Positions 45,681-57,575 of a stretch of DNA of 64,000 bases are shown here, in pieces. Position numbers and translations under genes: made by a program. Source of the DNA: Amborella trichopoda (Eukaryota; Streptophyta; Magnoliopsida; Amborellales; Amborellaceae); the NCBI RefSeq assembly GCF_000471905.2, contig NW_006500178.1:3922723-3986722 (forward strand), given 5' to 3'. The notes under the pieces are model-generated. The model did not search any database. It saw only the letters and a program-made list of their open reading frames with translations, and was not told the origin of the DNA. Numbering within the stretch: position 1 is the stretch's first letter; each line of letters begins with the position of its first letter.

Positions 45681-46045
45681 GGCATGAGAATGGCCTGCGA
45701 CTTTGGCGCCCTATGGTGACGTATTGACTCTGTTCTCACCAAAAGATAGGGGCCCAAATCCCCACTGATATACCACTTTTAATTACCCAATAAAAATAAG
45801 ATGGACCTTGATACAATGATAAGCGAGAAATTCTCAAAAAAAGGAGAGTGCAACAACTATTAATTGAGCATCAGAACTCTAGAACGCAAAAGTTCCATTA
45901 ATAGATGTTCCACTTTTAATTACTCAAGAAAAATAAGATGGATCTTGATACAGCGAGAATTGAAGAAAGCAAGAAAATCTCAAAAGAAGGAGAGTGCAAC
46001 AACTATTAATTGAGCATCAGAATTCTAGAACGCAAAAGTTCCATT
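45681..46045. repeat. Tandem duplication of about 135 bp plus inverted GGGGATTTGGGCCC unit
   Basis: Bases about 45772-45898 and 45908-46045 are two units (each with GGAGAGTGCAACAACTATTA). The preceding 45685-45775 is the inverted form of a unit found twice at 48660-48880. Confidence 0.8.
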
Positions 46046-46679
46046 AGAATATCAATAAAATTTAGCATCTCCTTCTCACAATGTTTGAGAATGGATACAT
46101 AATAGTCTATTTATAGTCATATGTAATCCTCAGGTTAACTTGAGATCAAGTAAACAATTTAAGGCTCAAAATGTCCCTCCACAGTATTAAAAATTTCATA
46201 AATACTTATATAAGTAGTAACCCATACACAATACTAAAGAATAGTAACTTGTGGATAGTAAAATAGAAAAATAAAATAAGGATGCACTTTATGAAAACAA
46301 AATAAAGCTTTACCTCGAATCCTTGTTCAAAAAGTACTTTAGGCATAAGAAATCTCCATGATGACTCCAAAATCAATTTCCAACAATTACTATAAAAGTT
46401 GAAACTTAGAATATGGTACAGATCTTGCAACACTTAGTTTTAGGGTGAAATAGAAGGCCGAGATAAGTTGTTACAATATATATTATTTTATGGCTTGAAA
46501 TCCTAATTGTTTTTTACAAACATAATGGTCAAGGCCGAGATGATTGATTTGAAGGTTCTCCGAGGCAAGAATTGCAATATTCAGTGAATTTTGAGGTGAC
46601 GCTTTACTTATTTTTATAGGGTTGCTTCCTATCAAAACATTTTCCATAAAATAAAGATTACTAATGAATAATAACTTTT
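46046..46679. other. Gene-free stretch with a family-C repeat
   Basis: No gene. 46480-46620 is a diverged copy of the repeat also at 14800-15040, 53810-54040 and 56110-56400. Confidence 0.4.
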
Positions 46680-48090
46680 GGAAAGGGATGGCATCTAAGT
46701 AGGATCACATTCAAACTTTTTCTTGGCCAAAATATTTGTATCATCTACTGAAAGCCTAATATTTAGCTTTTATTCAAATTAGATTGTGGTTAATTTAAGG
46801 GGAAATATCATCTTAATCCATGTGCTAATGACATAGTAAAAGCCCAATGGCTCAGATTGGTATGACTGCCATGATCTCATTTCATAATATAATTGTAATA
46901 TTTTTTATACAAATTCAAATTACATAAATTTTGAGGCATTCATTCTTCTCATCAAGGCGCAACTAATAAAAGTGCTAAAAATATAATTCACATAAAATAA
47001 ATTGACCAAAATACCCTTGAAACTTTTAAAAGTATTTTGATAAATTTATTTTGATATTTTTATTAGATTATCCTAATTTTTAAAGAGTAAAATTTAAAAT
47101 TTCAAGTGATTTAAATTTGTAGAAAAAAATTAAAATTAAAATACAAAAATAAAATTACGATCATTGAATTGGTCTATATTCAATTTGAGCTATTGGATTT
47201 ACACTATAACTATCAGCTAGTGAGTTAATATCATATTCTCCCTTATTTAAATCTTAAAAATAATACTCCTTGCGAAGCTTATGATAGAAAAATATCATAG
47301 CCAACAGTCTTGTATAAAATTATAAACTTATTAAAATATTCACAACTCTGTGAAAACAACCCACTGGTCACCTTCACTTTTGGAGCCAAGGATTGGGTAG
47401 AAGGCAACCTATTGCTTTTAGAAAGGGGAGTGAGTGTCGTGTTTCTTTGGGCTTGACAATCATCTAACAAAAGTATGTGATTCAAGAAATCATGAATACA
47501 CGTGTCACTATGACAGTGGCTCCGATCCTATCTTTTTTTTTATTACACTTTTTTTTTTTTTTGGAGTTCAGCATGGAAGAGGTCCCCCTCCTCCCATTTC
47601 CAAGGTATTTTTTTTTTATTTGTTCATATCGAAGCTTTGGTATCAATTAGTCTTTTTATTTTTTGGTAATAATTTACCAAACCGGCTCTAAATAGTAGGA
47701 ATAATGCTCGGATGATGATGATGGTATACACCACTAAGACGCATTTGATTCATGTAAAATATTTATTTGTTAGAGATATTTTTGTTGATAGCACCACTTT
47801 CTCATGAGAGCCACTTTCTCATGTTTGTTTCATGGGAAAGTGCGGCTTAGGAAAGCAAAAACTCAGGCATGGCTATACAAATCAGCTAAAACTTCATAGG
47901 AAAGCACTTCATGTCTTGTAAGGTGATTTACATGAAGCTGATTTCTCATAAATCTATCTTTCAGATATAGATTTCCAGTGCACCAAACATGTGCTTTTAT
48001 ACTTACTTTAATGGGCTCCACCTATCCACCACCCTGCTTTACTTTAAACAAAGCCTAGCAGTTACTTTTTTAAAAACATTACTGCATCAC
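46680..48090. repeat. Segmental duplication, copy A
   Basis: Corresponds in order to 50850-52020: GGAAAGGGATGGCATC; GCTTATGATAGAAAAATATC; CCCCTCCTCCCAT; CCACTTTCTCATGTTTGTTT; and ATGGGCTCCA with CTATCCACCACC. It carries a family-A MITE (46798-47252) absent from copy B and lacks the family-B MITE that is in copy B. Confidence 0.85.
46798..47252. mobile_element. Foldback MITE, family A, inside duplication copy A
   Basis: The ends are inverted: AAGGGGAAATATCATCTTAA at the left, and the complement of the right end reads AAGGGAGAATATGATATTAA. The centre is a mirrored pair (CCAAAATACCCTTGAAAC, then AAAAGTATTTTGAT). Copy B at about 51020-51035 shows the empty site. The exact target duplication is unclear (possibly ATTTA). 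Confidence 0.82.
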
Positions 48091-48109
48091 GATAGCACCA
48101 AACCAAACT

Positions 48110-48880
48110 CTGATACTACTTGTTGTGTACATAAACTTCAAATTTTAATGAATTGATTTTTGATAAATAAAGAACGAGAAAAACACTCCCGGCAAAACCC
48201 AAACAACAAGGAAGAAAATTTAATGAATTGATTTTTGATAAATAACGAACGAGAAAACACTCCCGGCAAAACACAAACAACAAAGAAGAAAAATAAAGTA
48301 GGAAATAAATAATACAAAAAGAGCACCAAGATTTTATATGGGTCCTCACAAATGTGGCTACATCAGGCACAATCAATGACTTTATACTAATCAATAAAAA
48401 AACATTACTAAATGGCTTTTTACTTGAGAGAACCAGAGACAAACTCAATCTTTTACAAAAACGTCTCTCTATCCACAATTTTCTCTCTACACCCAAGTTT
48501 TCCCTCTTTTTTTTTTTTTTAATTATTTTTCTTTCTCTACAAAGCATCCTAACATAGAGAAAAATAACCCAAAACATCTGCATGAGACTCCCGCTTTCCC
48601 GACGTTTTTTTTTTTTGGGTAATTCAACGGGGAAGACACATTTCATGTTTTTTCAAAAAGTGGTATGTCAGTGGGGATTTGGGCCCCCTACCCTTCGGTG
48701 AGAATGGAGTCAGAGATCTCCCCATAGGATGCTCGGCAATACTATTGCCAAGGCCCTCGACAATTCTCACTAAAAGAGAGTAAGTTAGTGGGGATTTGGG
48801 CCCCTACCTTTTGGTGAGAATGAAGTCAAAAGCTTCATCATAGAGCTCGTTGGTACTACCACCAAGGCCCCATCCCATTC
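48110..48880. repeat. Dispersed repeat family E with 76-bp and ~125-bp tandem duplications
   Basis: 48144-48219 and 48220-48294 are two units of about 76 bp (TTTAATGAATTGATTTTTGA). At 48660-48880 a unit with GTGGGGATTTGGGCCCC occurs twice. There is no coding region: the apparent frames are interrupted repeats. Confidence 0.7.
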
Positions 48881-49944
48881 TAGTATTTTCTAACCTTTTA
48901 GGTTTCCTAACATTGCTCCTTCTATTTGGGTCCACATGACCATCTTAATCTAAATTGGAGCTCAGTAGTAATCCTAAATTAATAGAAAGCACCCACATCA
49001 ACTACGCGATCACGTAAAAGGAAAAAGTTAATCTCTTAATTAAAGCAATTCAAGGCAACCTAACATGAGCACGGTTGTATGAATGGGGCTGAGGTTATGG
49101 TAGTAGCACCCCGATACCCTAGTCACCACGTTGTGGTTTTTATTCCCACTGATGCCACATCACTAATACCTTTAAAATGTTAATTACTAAACTATTTGAA
49201 AAAACGGGTACGGGCTTATCGTCTCCACTGAATTAACCAAAAAAAAGTTGAGCATAGTTATCCTCCATAGTAGTTGACCTAAGTTAGGAAGGCGGTTTTG
49301 CAGTAGAAATTTCATTAGTGTGGGTGGCATTCATTCCAATTTAAAGAGATCCAATATTAAAGGGCACCATCATAAAGATGAATGCCAATGCAAAACCAAA
49401 TGACTCACTGTATCCTCAACTTCAAATTTACACTAGGCGTATGTTTGGGACAGTTGCAGTTCTGTATCTAAGATGGATAAGGGTCAGAACTTTGTGACAT
49501 ACCATAAACCACATGAAGGCCAAAGTTTTATGTGGGGTTAGCATAGTCTAGACTTTGCAGGAAATCGAGCCAGCATCGTCGTTGCTGTTTAGGTTCATAT
49601 ATATATTGAGCCCAACTGAAAATTGCCGTACCTGTTTGGGTCGCAAACCACGACTTACTCAATCCCCCTGGCAAAAGAAGTTCAGATGTTGTTAATGTAC
49701 CTATTTGAAGGTTAATATCTCATTATCCCTTATCCTGTGATGTTTGAAATCTGTAGTCTAAATCGATAGCATGCCTTGACCATCCATTGCTTCTCTAACT
49801 GTGATGTTTCACACAATGCCAAATCAAACAACTCATGATGGTCCTACATAAGAGGTTGAAGCGGGAACCATTTATCATGGGAGCCCAATTGAGTTCGCAT
49901 ATCCAACTTGCATTCTTATGTTGCTCATGAAGTTTCGATGGAAG
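48881..49944. other. Gene-free stretch
   Basis: No gene, RNA or repeat identified. Confidence 0.4.
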
Positions 49945-50277
49945 TTAGCAATTAGGGGTGGCAATGGGCCAGGTGGCTCGGCCAGCACGGCCCTAAAAAA
50001 CTAGGGAATGGGCCTCAAAATGTGGCTTTAGGGCCAGGCAACCATGGCCTAAGGGTAGGGCTGGGACGAGCCTGGTTCAAGGCCGTCCCCCAAACCCGGT
50101 TCGGCCCGGCACGGCACCTTTTTTTTTTTCTTTTTTAATTTACCTTGGCCCGACCCAACCATGATAGGGCCAGGGCCTGGCTTGGGCCATGACCTTTTCG
50201 GCCCAGTTAGGGCCAGGCTTGGGCCAATCCTATGTGGACTAGGGCCAGGCTAGGGCCCAGCCACCCCTATTAGCAAT
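49945..50277. mobile_element. hAT-type MITE, family B, with perfect 8-bp target duplication
   Basis: The element at 49953-50269 starts TAGGGGTGGCAATGGGCC and ends GGGCCCAGCCACCCCTA. TTAGCAAT stands directly on both sides (49945-49952 and 50270-50277). The GC-rich interior is full of GGGCCAGG words with a T-run in the middle. Confidence 0.92.
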
Positions 50278-50849
50278 CCCTTTCCACTGACCACATGTGT
50301 AAAATTTGGTGGTCTGATCCTTGACAAATGAACCTAAGCCAATTATCCCATACGTCTACAAAGCATTTTCTTTCCCAAGATGTTGTCTTTCACTGCCACC
50401 CCACCTCAACTACTAAATTCATGGGCCTATATCCCCCTTGTTTCAATGATTTGGAGATTATTAATTTATGTTTATCCTGAGCTCAGGTCATAGGAATTTC
50501 TTCATGAGACCCTGTATCATGTTCCCATTGAGGTTGGAATGAAGATATACTTAGACTAGATAGGTATGAAAACTATGTTCAATTTAATGATTTTGCCTCT
50601 AAAAATTCATCTTAAAAAGTAGATTTCGGATTTGAAGTTTTACACATCGGTAATCTCAACCACAACAATCATGAATCTAAAAAATAAATGAAATCCTAAT
50701 AAAATATTTTTGACTTTGTGTTTGGAATATTTATTGTAATTCTTTTAAATAAATTTATTTCTAAAGTTTAATCCTTTTTTTTAAGATTAATATATCTTGA
50801 TAGTCAAGATTATCAACTCTGGCAATTTTACAACCAAATTCATCTTTAG
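50278..50849. other. Gene-free stretch
   Basis: Nothing recognised. Confidence 0.4.
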
Positions 50850-52020
50850 GATGATTTTTGGAAAGGGGTGGCATTTGAGTGGTATCAAATTCAAACTTTC
50901 CTTGGAAAGGGTTGGCATTTGAGTAGTATCACGTTCAAATTTTTCCTTGGTCAAAATATTTGAATCTTTTACTAAAAGCCTAGCATTTAGCTTTTGTTCG
51001 AATTAGATTGTGGTCAATTTAAATATTGAGGATAAGACTCCTCACTTTTAGCTTATGATAGAAAAATATCATATGAACAACTGTGTTGTATAAAATTCTA
51101 AATTTACTAAAATATTCACAACTTGTGAAAATAACAGACATGTCTCCTTCACTTTTTGAGCAAAGGATTAGGCCGTTTGGAAAAAGAGGGGAATGACAAA
51201 AGGTAACCTATTCTTGTTAGAAAGGCCCGTCAATATGTGAAACAAGATATTATGCCCTACATAACACCCTTTTTTTTTTTTCTTTTTGTTGTTTTGGGGT
51301 TTTCAGCTGGTTATGGGTCCCCTCCTCCCATCATATCCAAGCTTTTTTATCAATCAGATTTTTTATTTTTGGTATAATTCATGGGGGCACATTTGGTTCA
51401 TGGGAGGTTTTTATTTGCCCAATATATTTTCGCAAAGGGTGGCAAACAGGCCGGACCAGCCTTGGCCCTACCCCGGTCCTGGTCCTGTTAGGGCCGGGAT
51501 GGGCTGGGCTAAAAGAAAAAAAAGGGCCGGGACAGGCTGGGCTGCACGGTTCATTGCCAGCCCCAATTTTCATTGATCAAGCCACTTTCTCATGTTTGTT
51601 TTATGGGAAGTGCGGTTAGGACAGCAAAAACTCACGTGTCGGCTATACAAATCAGCAAAAGTTCATAGGACAGCAGTTTCATGTCTTGAACCAACCATGT
51701 AATTTACATAAAGCTTATTTCTCAGAAGTATCTCACTGGGAGACAGATTTCCATTGAACCAAACATGAGCATTTATGCTTGCTTTGATGGGCTCCATCTA
51801 TCCACCACCTCACTCACCTTATACAATAAAGAAACTTTCATTTCCCACATATATGGAATGAGAAAAAAATGGTTCGAGCTGGAATAATGGAGATTCAGTG
51901 TTTTGGAATCTCATAATCGCCCAATAATTGTACTTTTCTAAGTCTTTTATTATATCCACACACCGCTATAACTTGAAAATCGCCAGACCTGATTACTGTA
52001 AACAAAACCCAACATTTCTA
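50850..52020. repeat. Segmental duplication, copy B
   Basis: Matches copy A (46680-48090). At its start the unit with GGAAAGGG(G/T)TGGCATTTGAGT is present twice (50862 and 50905). It carries the family-B MITE at 51434-51565. Confidence 0.85.
51426..51573. mobile_element. hAT-type MITE, family B, inside duplication copy B
   Basis: The element at 51434-51565 starts AAAGGGTGGCAAACAGGCC and ends TTGCCAGCCCCA. The flanks ATTTTCGC and ATTTTCAT agree in six of eight bases. Copy A around 47780-47800 shows the uninterrupted site. Confidence 0.85.
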
Positions 52021-52024
52021 ATTG

Positions 52025-52745
52025 CTTAGAAAGGCCACAGAAGAAATATTTCCCTTTTCTTTTTAAGGCAATCATGCCTAACACATTTAACAAAACTTTG
52101 AAAGGATGTAACGCGTATATTGCATGTGTAGTATATAGGAAAGTGCAGAAAATTTAAATTGTATATGAAATTATGAATTGTACTCATTTGTCACTATATA
52201 TGCAACAATGAAACAACCATCAATAGTGTGGGGCATAATTATTTTCAAAGTTCATTTCTCAGCCACCAACACTTTTTTGCGACAATATTAGGGCTCTCTA
52301 CATGATAGTTAGTCCTGTTTTTCATGCTCGATAAAGCATATTTAGTTAGACGGCCATTTTGTGTGTAAAATAATTGCTCTTGGATCACTTGTCACTCAGT
52401 TAATTTCCTCTTTCAATTGAATAGCTGATATCTTCACTAAATCATTTTCATGAGATGTCTTTCAAGATTTTTACTTCAAACACGGACTTCAAATGCCTCC
52501 CCAGCCAACTTTGGATGGAATAATAGAAAAAAATCCATCATTTTTGGAAAGGGGACAGTAGAAACATTGCCCTTTCCGGCAATTATGTACAACACATGCA
52601 AGGAAACTCTGAAAAAATATAACAAGATAGGAAAGTACTGGCAATGTAAATTGTATATGAATTATACTCCTTTGCCATGATATATGCAACAATGAAACAA
52701 CCTCCAATAGTGTGGGACACAATTATTGTCAAAGTTCGTTTCTCT
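52025..52745. repeat. Duplicated flank of the candidate peptide gene
   Basis: Bases about 52025-52265 and 52540-52745 are similar (TATATGCAACAATGAAACAA, then ATAGTGTGGG, then ATTATT and CAAAGTTC). The second copy runs into the last codons of the minus-strand ORF at 52729-53031. The first copy keeps only the last few codons. Confidence 0.8.
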
Positions 52746-53031
52746 CTCTAAAATTCTTTAATGATGACTCAGAATCAACCGCTTGTGATCTAAGTTCTAA
52801 TTTCCCATTTTTAAACCCTGGAATATGCCATCCAAAATATCCTTTGCCACCTTCGTCCAACTTTGCTGTCATCTTTCTTGGGGAGAAACCACTATCAGCT
52901 AAAGGAGGAAAGTGACCTAGCACTAGCAATTTAGTAAAAGATGAACCTGCTAGCAAGAGCGCCTCAAATACTATTATTGCAAAATAAATCTTGAAAGCCA
53001 TTTGTTTTATCATTGCATCAATTAATTTCAT
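52729..53031 (-). CDS. Hypothetical small secreted peptide (about 90-100 residues)
   Basis: I do not recognise a family. The minus-strand frame has ATG candidates at 53031, 53013 and 53001 and ends at TGA 52729-52731. From the third ATG the product starts MAFKIYFAIIVFEALLLAGS, a textbook signal peptide: one positive charge, a hydrophobic core, and small residues for cleavage. The mature part is short, basic and rich in Gly, Lys and Pro, with no cysteine, as in many plant post-translationally processed peptides. The first ATG adds 10 residues, MKLIDAMIKQ, which fits a secretory start less well. A duplicated copy of the gene's 3' end lies at about 52240-52265. Codon use is not decisive and chance cannot be excluded. 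Confidence 0.4.
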   Translation of the reverse strand: MKLIDAMIKQMAFKIYFAIIVFEALLLAGSSFTKLLVLGHFPPLADSGFSPRKMTAKLDEGGKGYFGWHIPGFKNGKLELRSQAVDSESSLKNFRERNEL

Positions 53032-53039
53032 TTATCAGA

Positions 53040-56000
53040 TCAGTTAATTTCATTCATCAGATCTATCCAAGTTTGTGGATCTTTAAGTTATAAAAATGAT
53101 TCAAGCTTTATGGTGATGAGACATCCAAAAGAAAAAGAGAAAAAGAGAACCTTGTGATGAGACCCTTGCCTCATATAGTGGCAGGGATAATCTATGTTAA
53201 GGAGGGGGCCTCACCACTATTACATGGTGGTCAGGCTCACCAAAAGATAATCACTATTAAATAGTTTTGTTAGTGCGATCCTAATTGATTCCAAAAGCTT
53301 AGGATTGCTTGATAAAATATCCCAACAAGAACACATATAAATAAATTGAGTCTCTTCGCTTTAATATTTAATAATAAGTTCATCTTTGTTGTTTCCCTTC
53401 ATAAGATTCATATCTCTCCACAATTTTTTGTGAATTCTTGTATGAAAATATGAGACACAAGAGAGATGCATAGTTTTGTTTTTTGTTTTTACCCTAGTTT
53501 CAAAAAGGTTCCTCAAAGCATATGTCAAGATGGATTATAAATTGATGGAGGGGCAGTGTCTAACTTCTATCGAGCTAAAGTAGTTTTTAGGAAATCTAAT
53601 TAATTGCAAGATATTACTATTTTCTATATTGGTATAGTAAAGCACCAATTCATTATATTTCATTGGGTGATTTACTCAACGATGTAGTTTTTATATGGCC
53701 TAGGCCTTAATGGAAAAAAAAGTTAACCCTTATCCGAAAATATTGTCTGGAAAACAGTTCAAGCATGGAAAATACATATGACAGCTTTAAAATCACCACT
53801 GATCATGAAGTTGCTCAAAAAATGGTTTAGGTCTTTTGGATCTTTGAACACTTGAAAATGGATGGTCTAGAAAATGTGGTATAATATACGCTATTTTTAG
53901 AGCTTGAAATCTTTTTATTTTTTCACAACCATAATGATCAAAATTGAAATGATCGATTAGAAGGTTTCCCTATGTCAGAACTATAATTTCAGGTGATTTT
54001 TGAGGTGAGGCTTTACTCTTTTCCGTAAAGCCTTGATCTTATTTTAACGTTTTCCTTTACACCCAACTAGATATTGGAATTCATAACTATCAATACCTCG
54101 TATAAGGTATCTAGAGCGAGATTTATGTTTGGAAATAGCAATGTCTTGCAAAAACTTAAGACCTGTGAATATCTCACAACGGGACTTGGTGAGATATTAG
54201 TATTTAAAAAGTACCATATCTTATAAGGTAATTTACTCAAATGGAATATTGGTACTTGAAAATACCAAAATTTCACATGGTGTTTAGATCAAGATGTTTG
54301 TTGTTGAAGATACATGTATCTGAAATAGGTAAACTACTGAGGTTTTGACTAATGAGAACAATTGGAAATTGCCCATCTGGAAATATGCTTCAAGGGTACA
54401 CTTGATAATGTCGAGAAATAAATGGTAAAATGTTAACTTGTGCATTTCTACATGACATACAAAAGATACATAAGGTATAAGATATAAGGTGACATGTTTA
54501 CTTCTTGAAATAATTAAACAATGAGGTTTTCATACGAATTTTGAAACCATGGAAAAAAAGGTAGCATCAATGCCAAAACTGCATCTCCAAATAAAATAGA
54601 TGGTGTGAATTAATACAACGTTACTTCTACATGTAAGGTTGCAGCCCTATATAGTATTTTGCTGTGTTTCTCTTGGGCTTAGTCACAACACTCACAAACG
54701 TGTTTAAGGGGCCCGTCAGGGTAAAAAATCTATTATATGCTTTAACGGGTATTACATGCTTTAACAGATAATCTTTGGGAAATCTTTCGTGCGTCTCTAC
54801 CCTATCCCCTGCTTAAAAAATGCCAACCCCCCATTTTGCCTCTCTCAAACGCTCAGAACTTAACCCCCCATTTTGCCTCTCTCAAACGCTCAGAACTTAC
54901 CAAAGCAACCATTCTCTCTTCACGGTAGCCCTACTCTCTCTCTTCTTGAGCCATAATAACTAATTTACATAGATTCTCCCTCCCTCTCTAAGCCCGGCCC
55001 CTCTCTCTTGACCCGTAATAATTGGTTTGCATAAAGTGCTCCCTCTCTATCTAACCTCGTCTCCTTTCTCTTGATCCCTAATAACTGGTTCCCTTCTTCT
55101 TTAATCAATTATTTTGGTGTGGATAAGTCCAACATCTTTAGTCTCCTCCAATGACTCAAAATTTTCTACTACAATTACCAAACTTTCTAGTTTACTTATC
55201 AATTTGGTATATAGATTTTGTGTTGTGCCATATAGATTTTGAATTTGGTATCATAAATTTATTGCTTATTTGAAGTTGTATAAAGACATTTGAAAGACTT
55301 ATATAAAAAATAAATAAAAATAAGGCTTATCACAATAAAAATATGTTATTCCAGTCATATTATTCCAATGACTTATCATGTTGAAATCAAAGTCTAATCA
55401 TGTTAGAAGACATGTGATTCCATGTAAGTGCCAAAGGTATGCAAAATAAGTAGGAAATGGTGTGATGATGACTTTAAAATGGTACAAGTTATTATTAAAA
55501 AAATATTTTTGGTATGGTGATGATATTCTTTTTGAAATGGTGTAATGATGACTTTAATTTCGCATTTCTGTGGAATTTTGTGACAAAAAAGAAAGAAATT
55601 ATAGTTTATATGCAAGTGTAGGTAAAATGTTGGTAATGCATTTCCCAAATTTTTTCCAGACATAGGCAAACAGTAGCAATGTATTTCCCATGTTGTATCT
55701 AAATACTACCCAAACAGTAACAATCCATTTGCAGGTAATGTATTTCCAAGTATCCAAACGGCCCCTAAGGGAATAACAGAAGCCATGTGAAGCTCAATCT
55801 TCCCAAGCTTGAGTTTGGTAGTTCAAGCTCAAGCTCGCCCTCCACCTTTGTACTTGAATCCTGAACGTGGCTTAGATTGGATCGACACTTTGACACTCTG
55901 CGGATCCATGGATTAGAAATCTGAGAAAATACCCGCTTTTACCATTGGAAAAGTGTAGCCTGCGTCAGGGGATGCACTTCTACATGTGCTTCCCCTGACA

Positions 56001-56710
56001 CTACTAGCATCAATCTTTTTTTTTATTATGGATGTGGTTTCTATAAGGTTGCAATCTTAAATAATTCATTTAAGCTGCCCCTCCAAATTTTATCATACCA
56101 TATAATTTTGGTGTAAAACATTCTTAGGATTATCTTAAAAACCTATTTTCATCTCTAATTATAAAATTTTAGACTCCAAAAATGGTTGAAATTGAGTAGA
56201 TTTATAAGCATATGAAAATCTTGAAAATGGATGGTCTAGATAATGTGTTGCAAGATGCACTATTTTTGGTACTCAAAATCTTTTTTTTTATATATTTATA
56301 TATCTCGATGTCGAGATAATCAATTAGAAGGTTTTTCACCATTAAAACAATCGTTTCCCGATGGATTTTTGCAATGCATCTTTAATTTGCAACCTTATAT
56401 AAATTATTATTATTATTATTGTTTTTGGATAATTCAAAGAGATCCCTAATCTAAAAATGAAACTCAATAGATCATGTTATGGCACCCATGGCCACCTATG
56501 TCTTAGTCCACCTACACTACTAGCATCCATGAATGTTAAAAAGGTGGTGGTCCCACCAAAACCTCTAAATCAATGGTCTAGCAAAATACATAAAAAAAAT
56601 CATTAATTTTATTTTATTTTATTTATAATATTTATGTTTCTATGATATCAACCCATAAAATTTTTACTTCAAAATCCGTCTCTAGAATGGATTTAAGAAG
56701 GATGACTCGT
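53040..56710. other. Gene-free stretch with family-C repeats
   Basis: No gene. Family-C repeat copies lie at about 53810-54040 and 56110-56400. A 36-bp tandem duplication (CCCCCCATTTTGCCTCTCTC) lies at about 54828-54897. The rest is unremarkable AT-rich DNA. Confidence 0.45.
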
Positions 56711-56781
56711 ATGCATATATGTGTCCGCCACTCATAGAAACCTTTTTCTTTACCATTTATGAGCATGAAAGCCATTGGCAC

Positions 56782-56962
56782 GATTATAAATTAGAAGACA
56801 CCTCAACGGGAATCTCAAAGCACACAAACAACGATTATAAATTAGAAGACACCTTAACGCGGATCTTAAAGCACACAAACAACGATTATAAATTAGAAGA
56901 CACCTCAACGGTGATCTCAAGGGATACAAACAACGATTATAAATTAGAAGACACCTCAACAT
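56782..56962. repeat. 51-bp tandem repeat, 3.5 units
   Basis: Units start at 56782, 56833, 56884 and 56935 with GATTATAAATTAGAAGACAC. The period is a multiple of three, so a short frame (56719-56964) crosses all units, but nothing else suggests that it is a gene. Confidence 0.93.
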
Positions 56963-57289
56963 AAAAACAACAATTGTTAAAGGTCCTTTCTCTAGAGCTC
57001 CGTCCTTTTCGAGATGATTATTCTTAAAAGAATTTTTTTTTTTTGAGTTTTCTAGTATTTAGATCTCACCCTCTATCCAAAACAGTTTCAATTTAATCTT
57101 GAACTATGACTTTTTTAAGTGCATATAAGGTGCAATTAGGAAAAAATTTTTACTAAGGTCAATCCATAGATTGAATGGTTTATATTACCAAAATTTGAGG
57201 TTCTAACATTACTAGGTGGGGTTTTATAAAAAAAAGTAAATAGACAGTATACTCCTATAGGAGTACAATATCAATTGGCAAAAAAAAGG
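56963..57289. other. Gene-free stretch
   Basis: Nothing recognised. Confidence 0.4.
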
Positions 57290-57575
57290 ACGGAGATATT
57301 GTTCTTTCATACCCTCTCTATCTCTCTATCGCTTTATTCTCTCTTTGTTGTTTCATACTCTCTATCACTTTATCTCTCTATGTTTCTCTCTCTACCTCTC
57401 TATCTCTCTTTATATTTCTCTCCCTATCTCTTTATGTTTCTCTCTCTAGCTCTCTCTATCTATCGTTATATTTCTCTCGCTATCTCTTTATGTTTCTCTC
57501 TATCTCTTTATCTCTCTTTATGTTTCTCTCTCTGTCTCTTTATCTCTCTTCTCTCTTTATGTCTCTCTCTTTGTG
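57290..57575. repeat. CT-rich low-complexity tract
   Basis: Repeats of the type TTTATGTTTCTCTCTCTATC. The reading frames through it are artefacts of the repeat. Confidence 0.9.

Noticed and set aside
50862-51573. GC-rich stretches as CpG islands or rRNA/tRNA fragments
   Set aside because: They are family-B MITEs with hAT-type ends; no tRNA or rRNA features are present.
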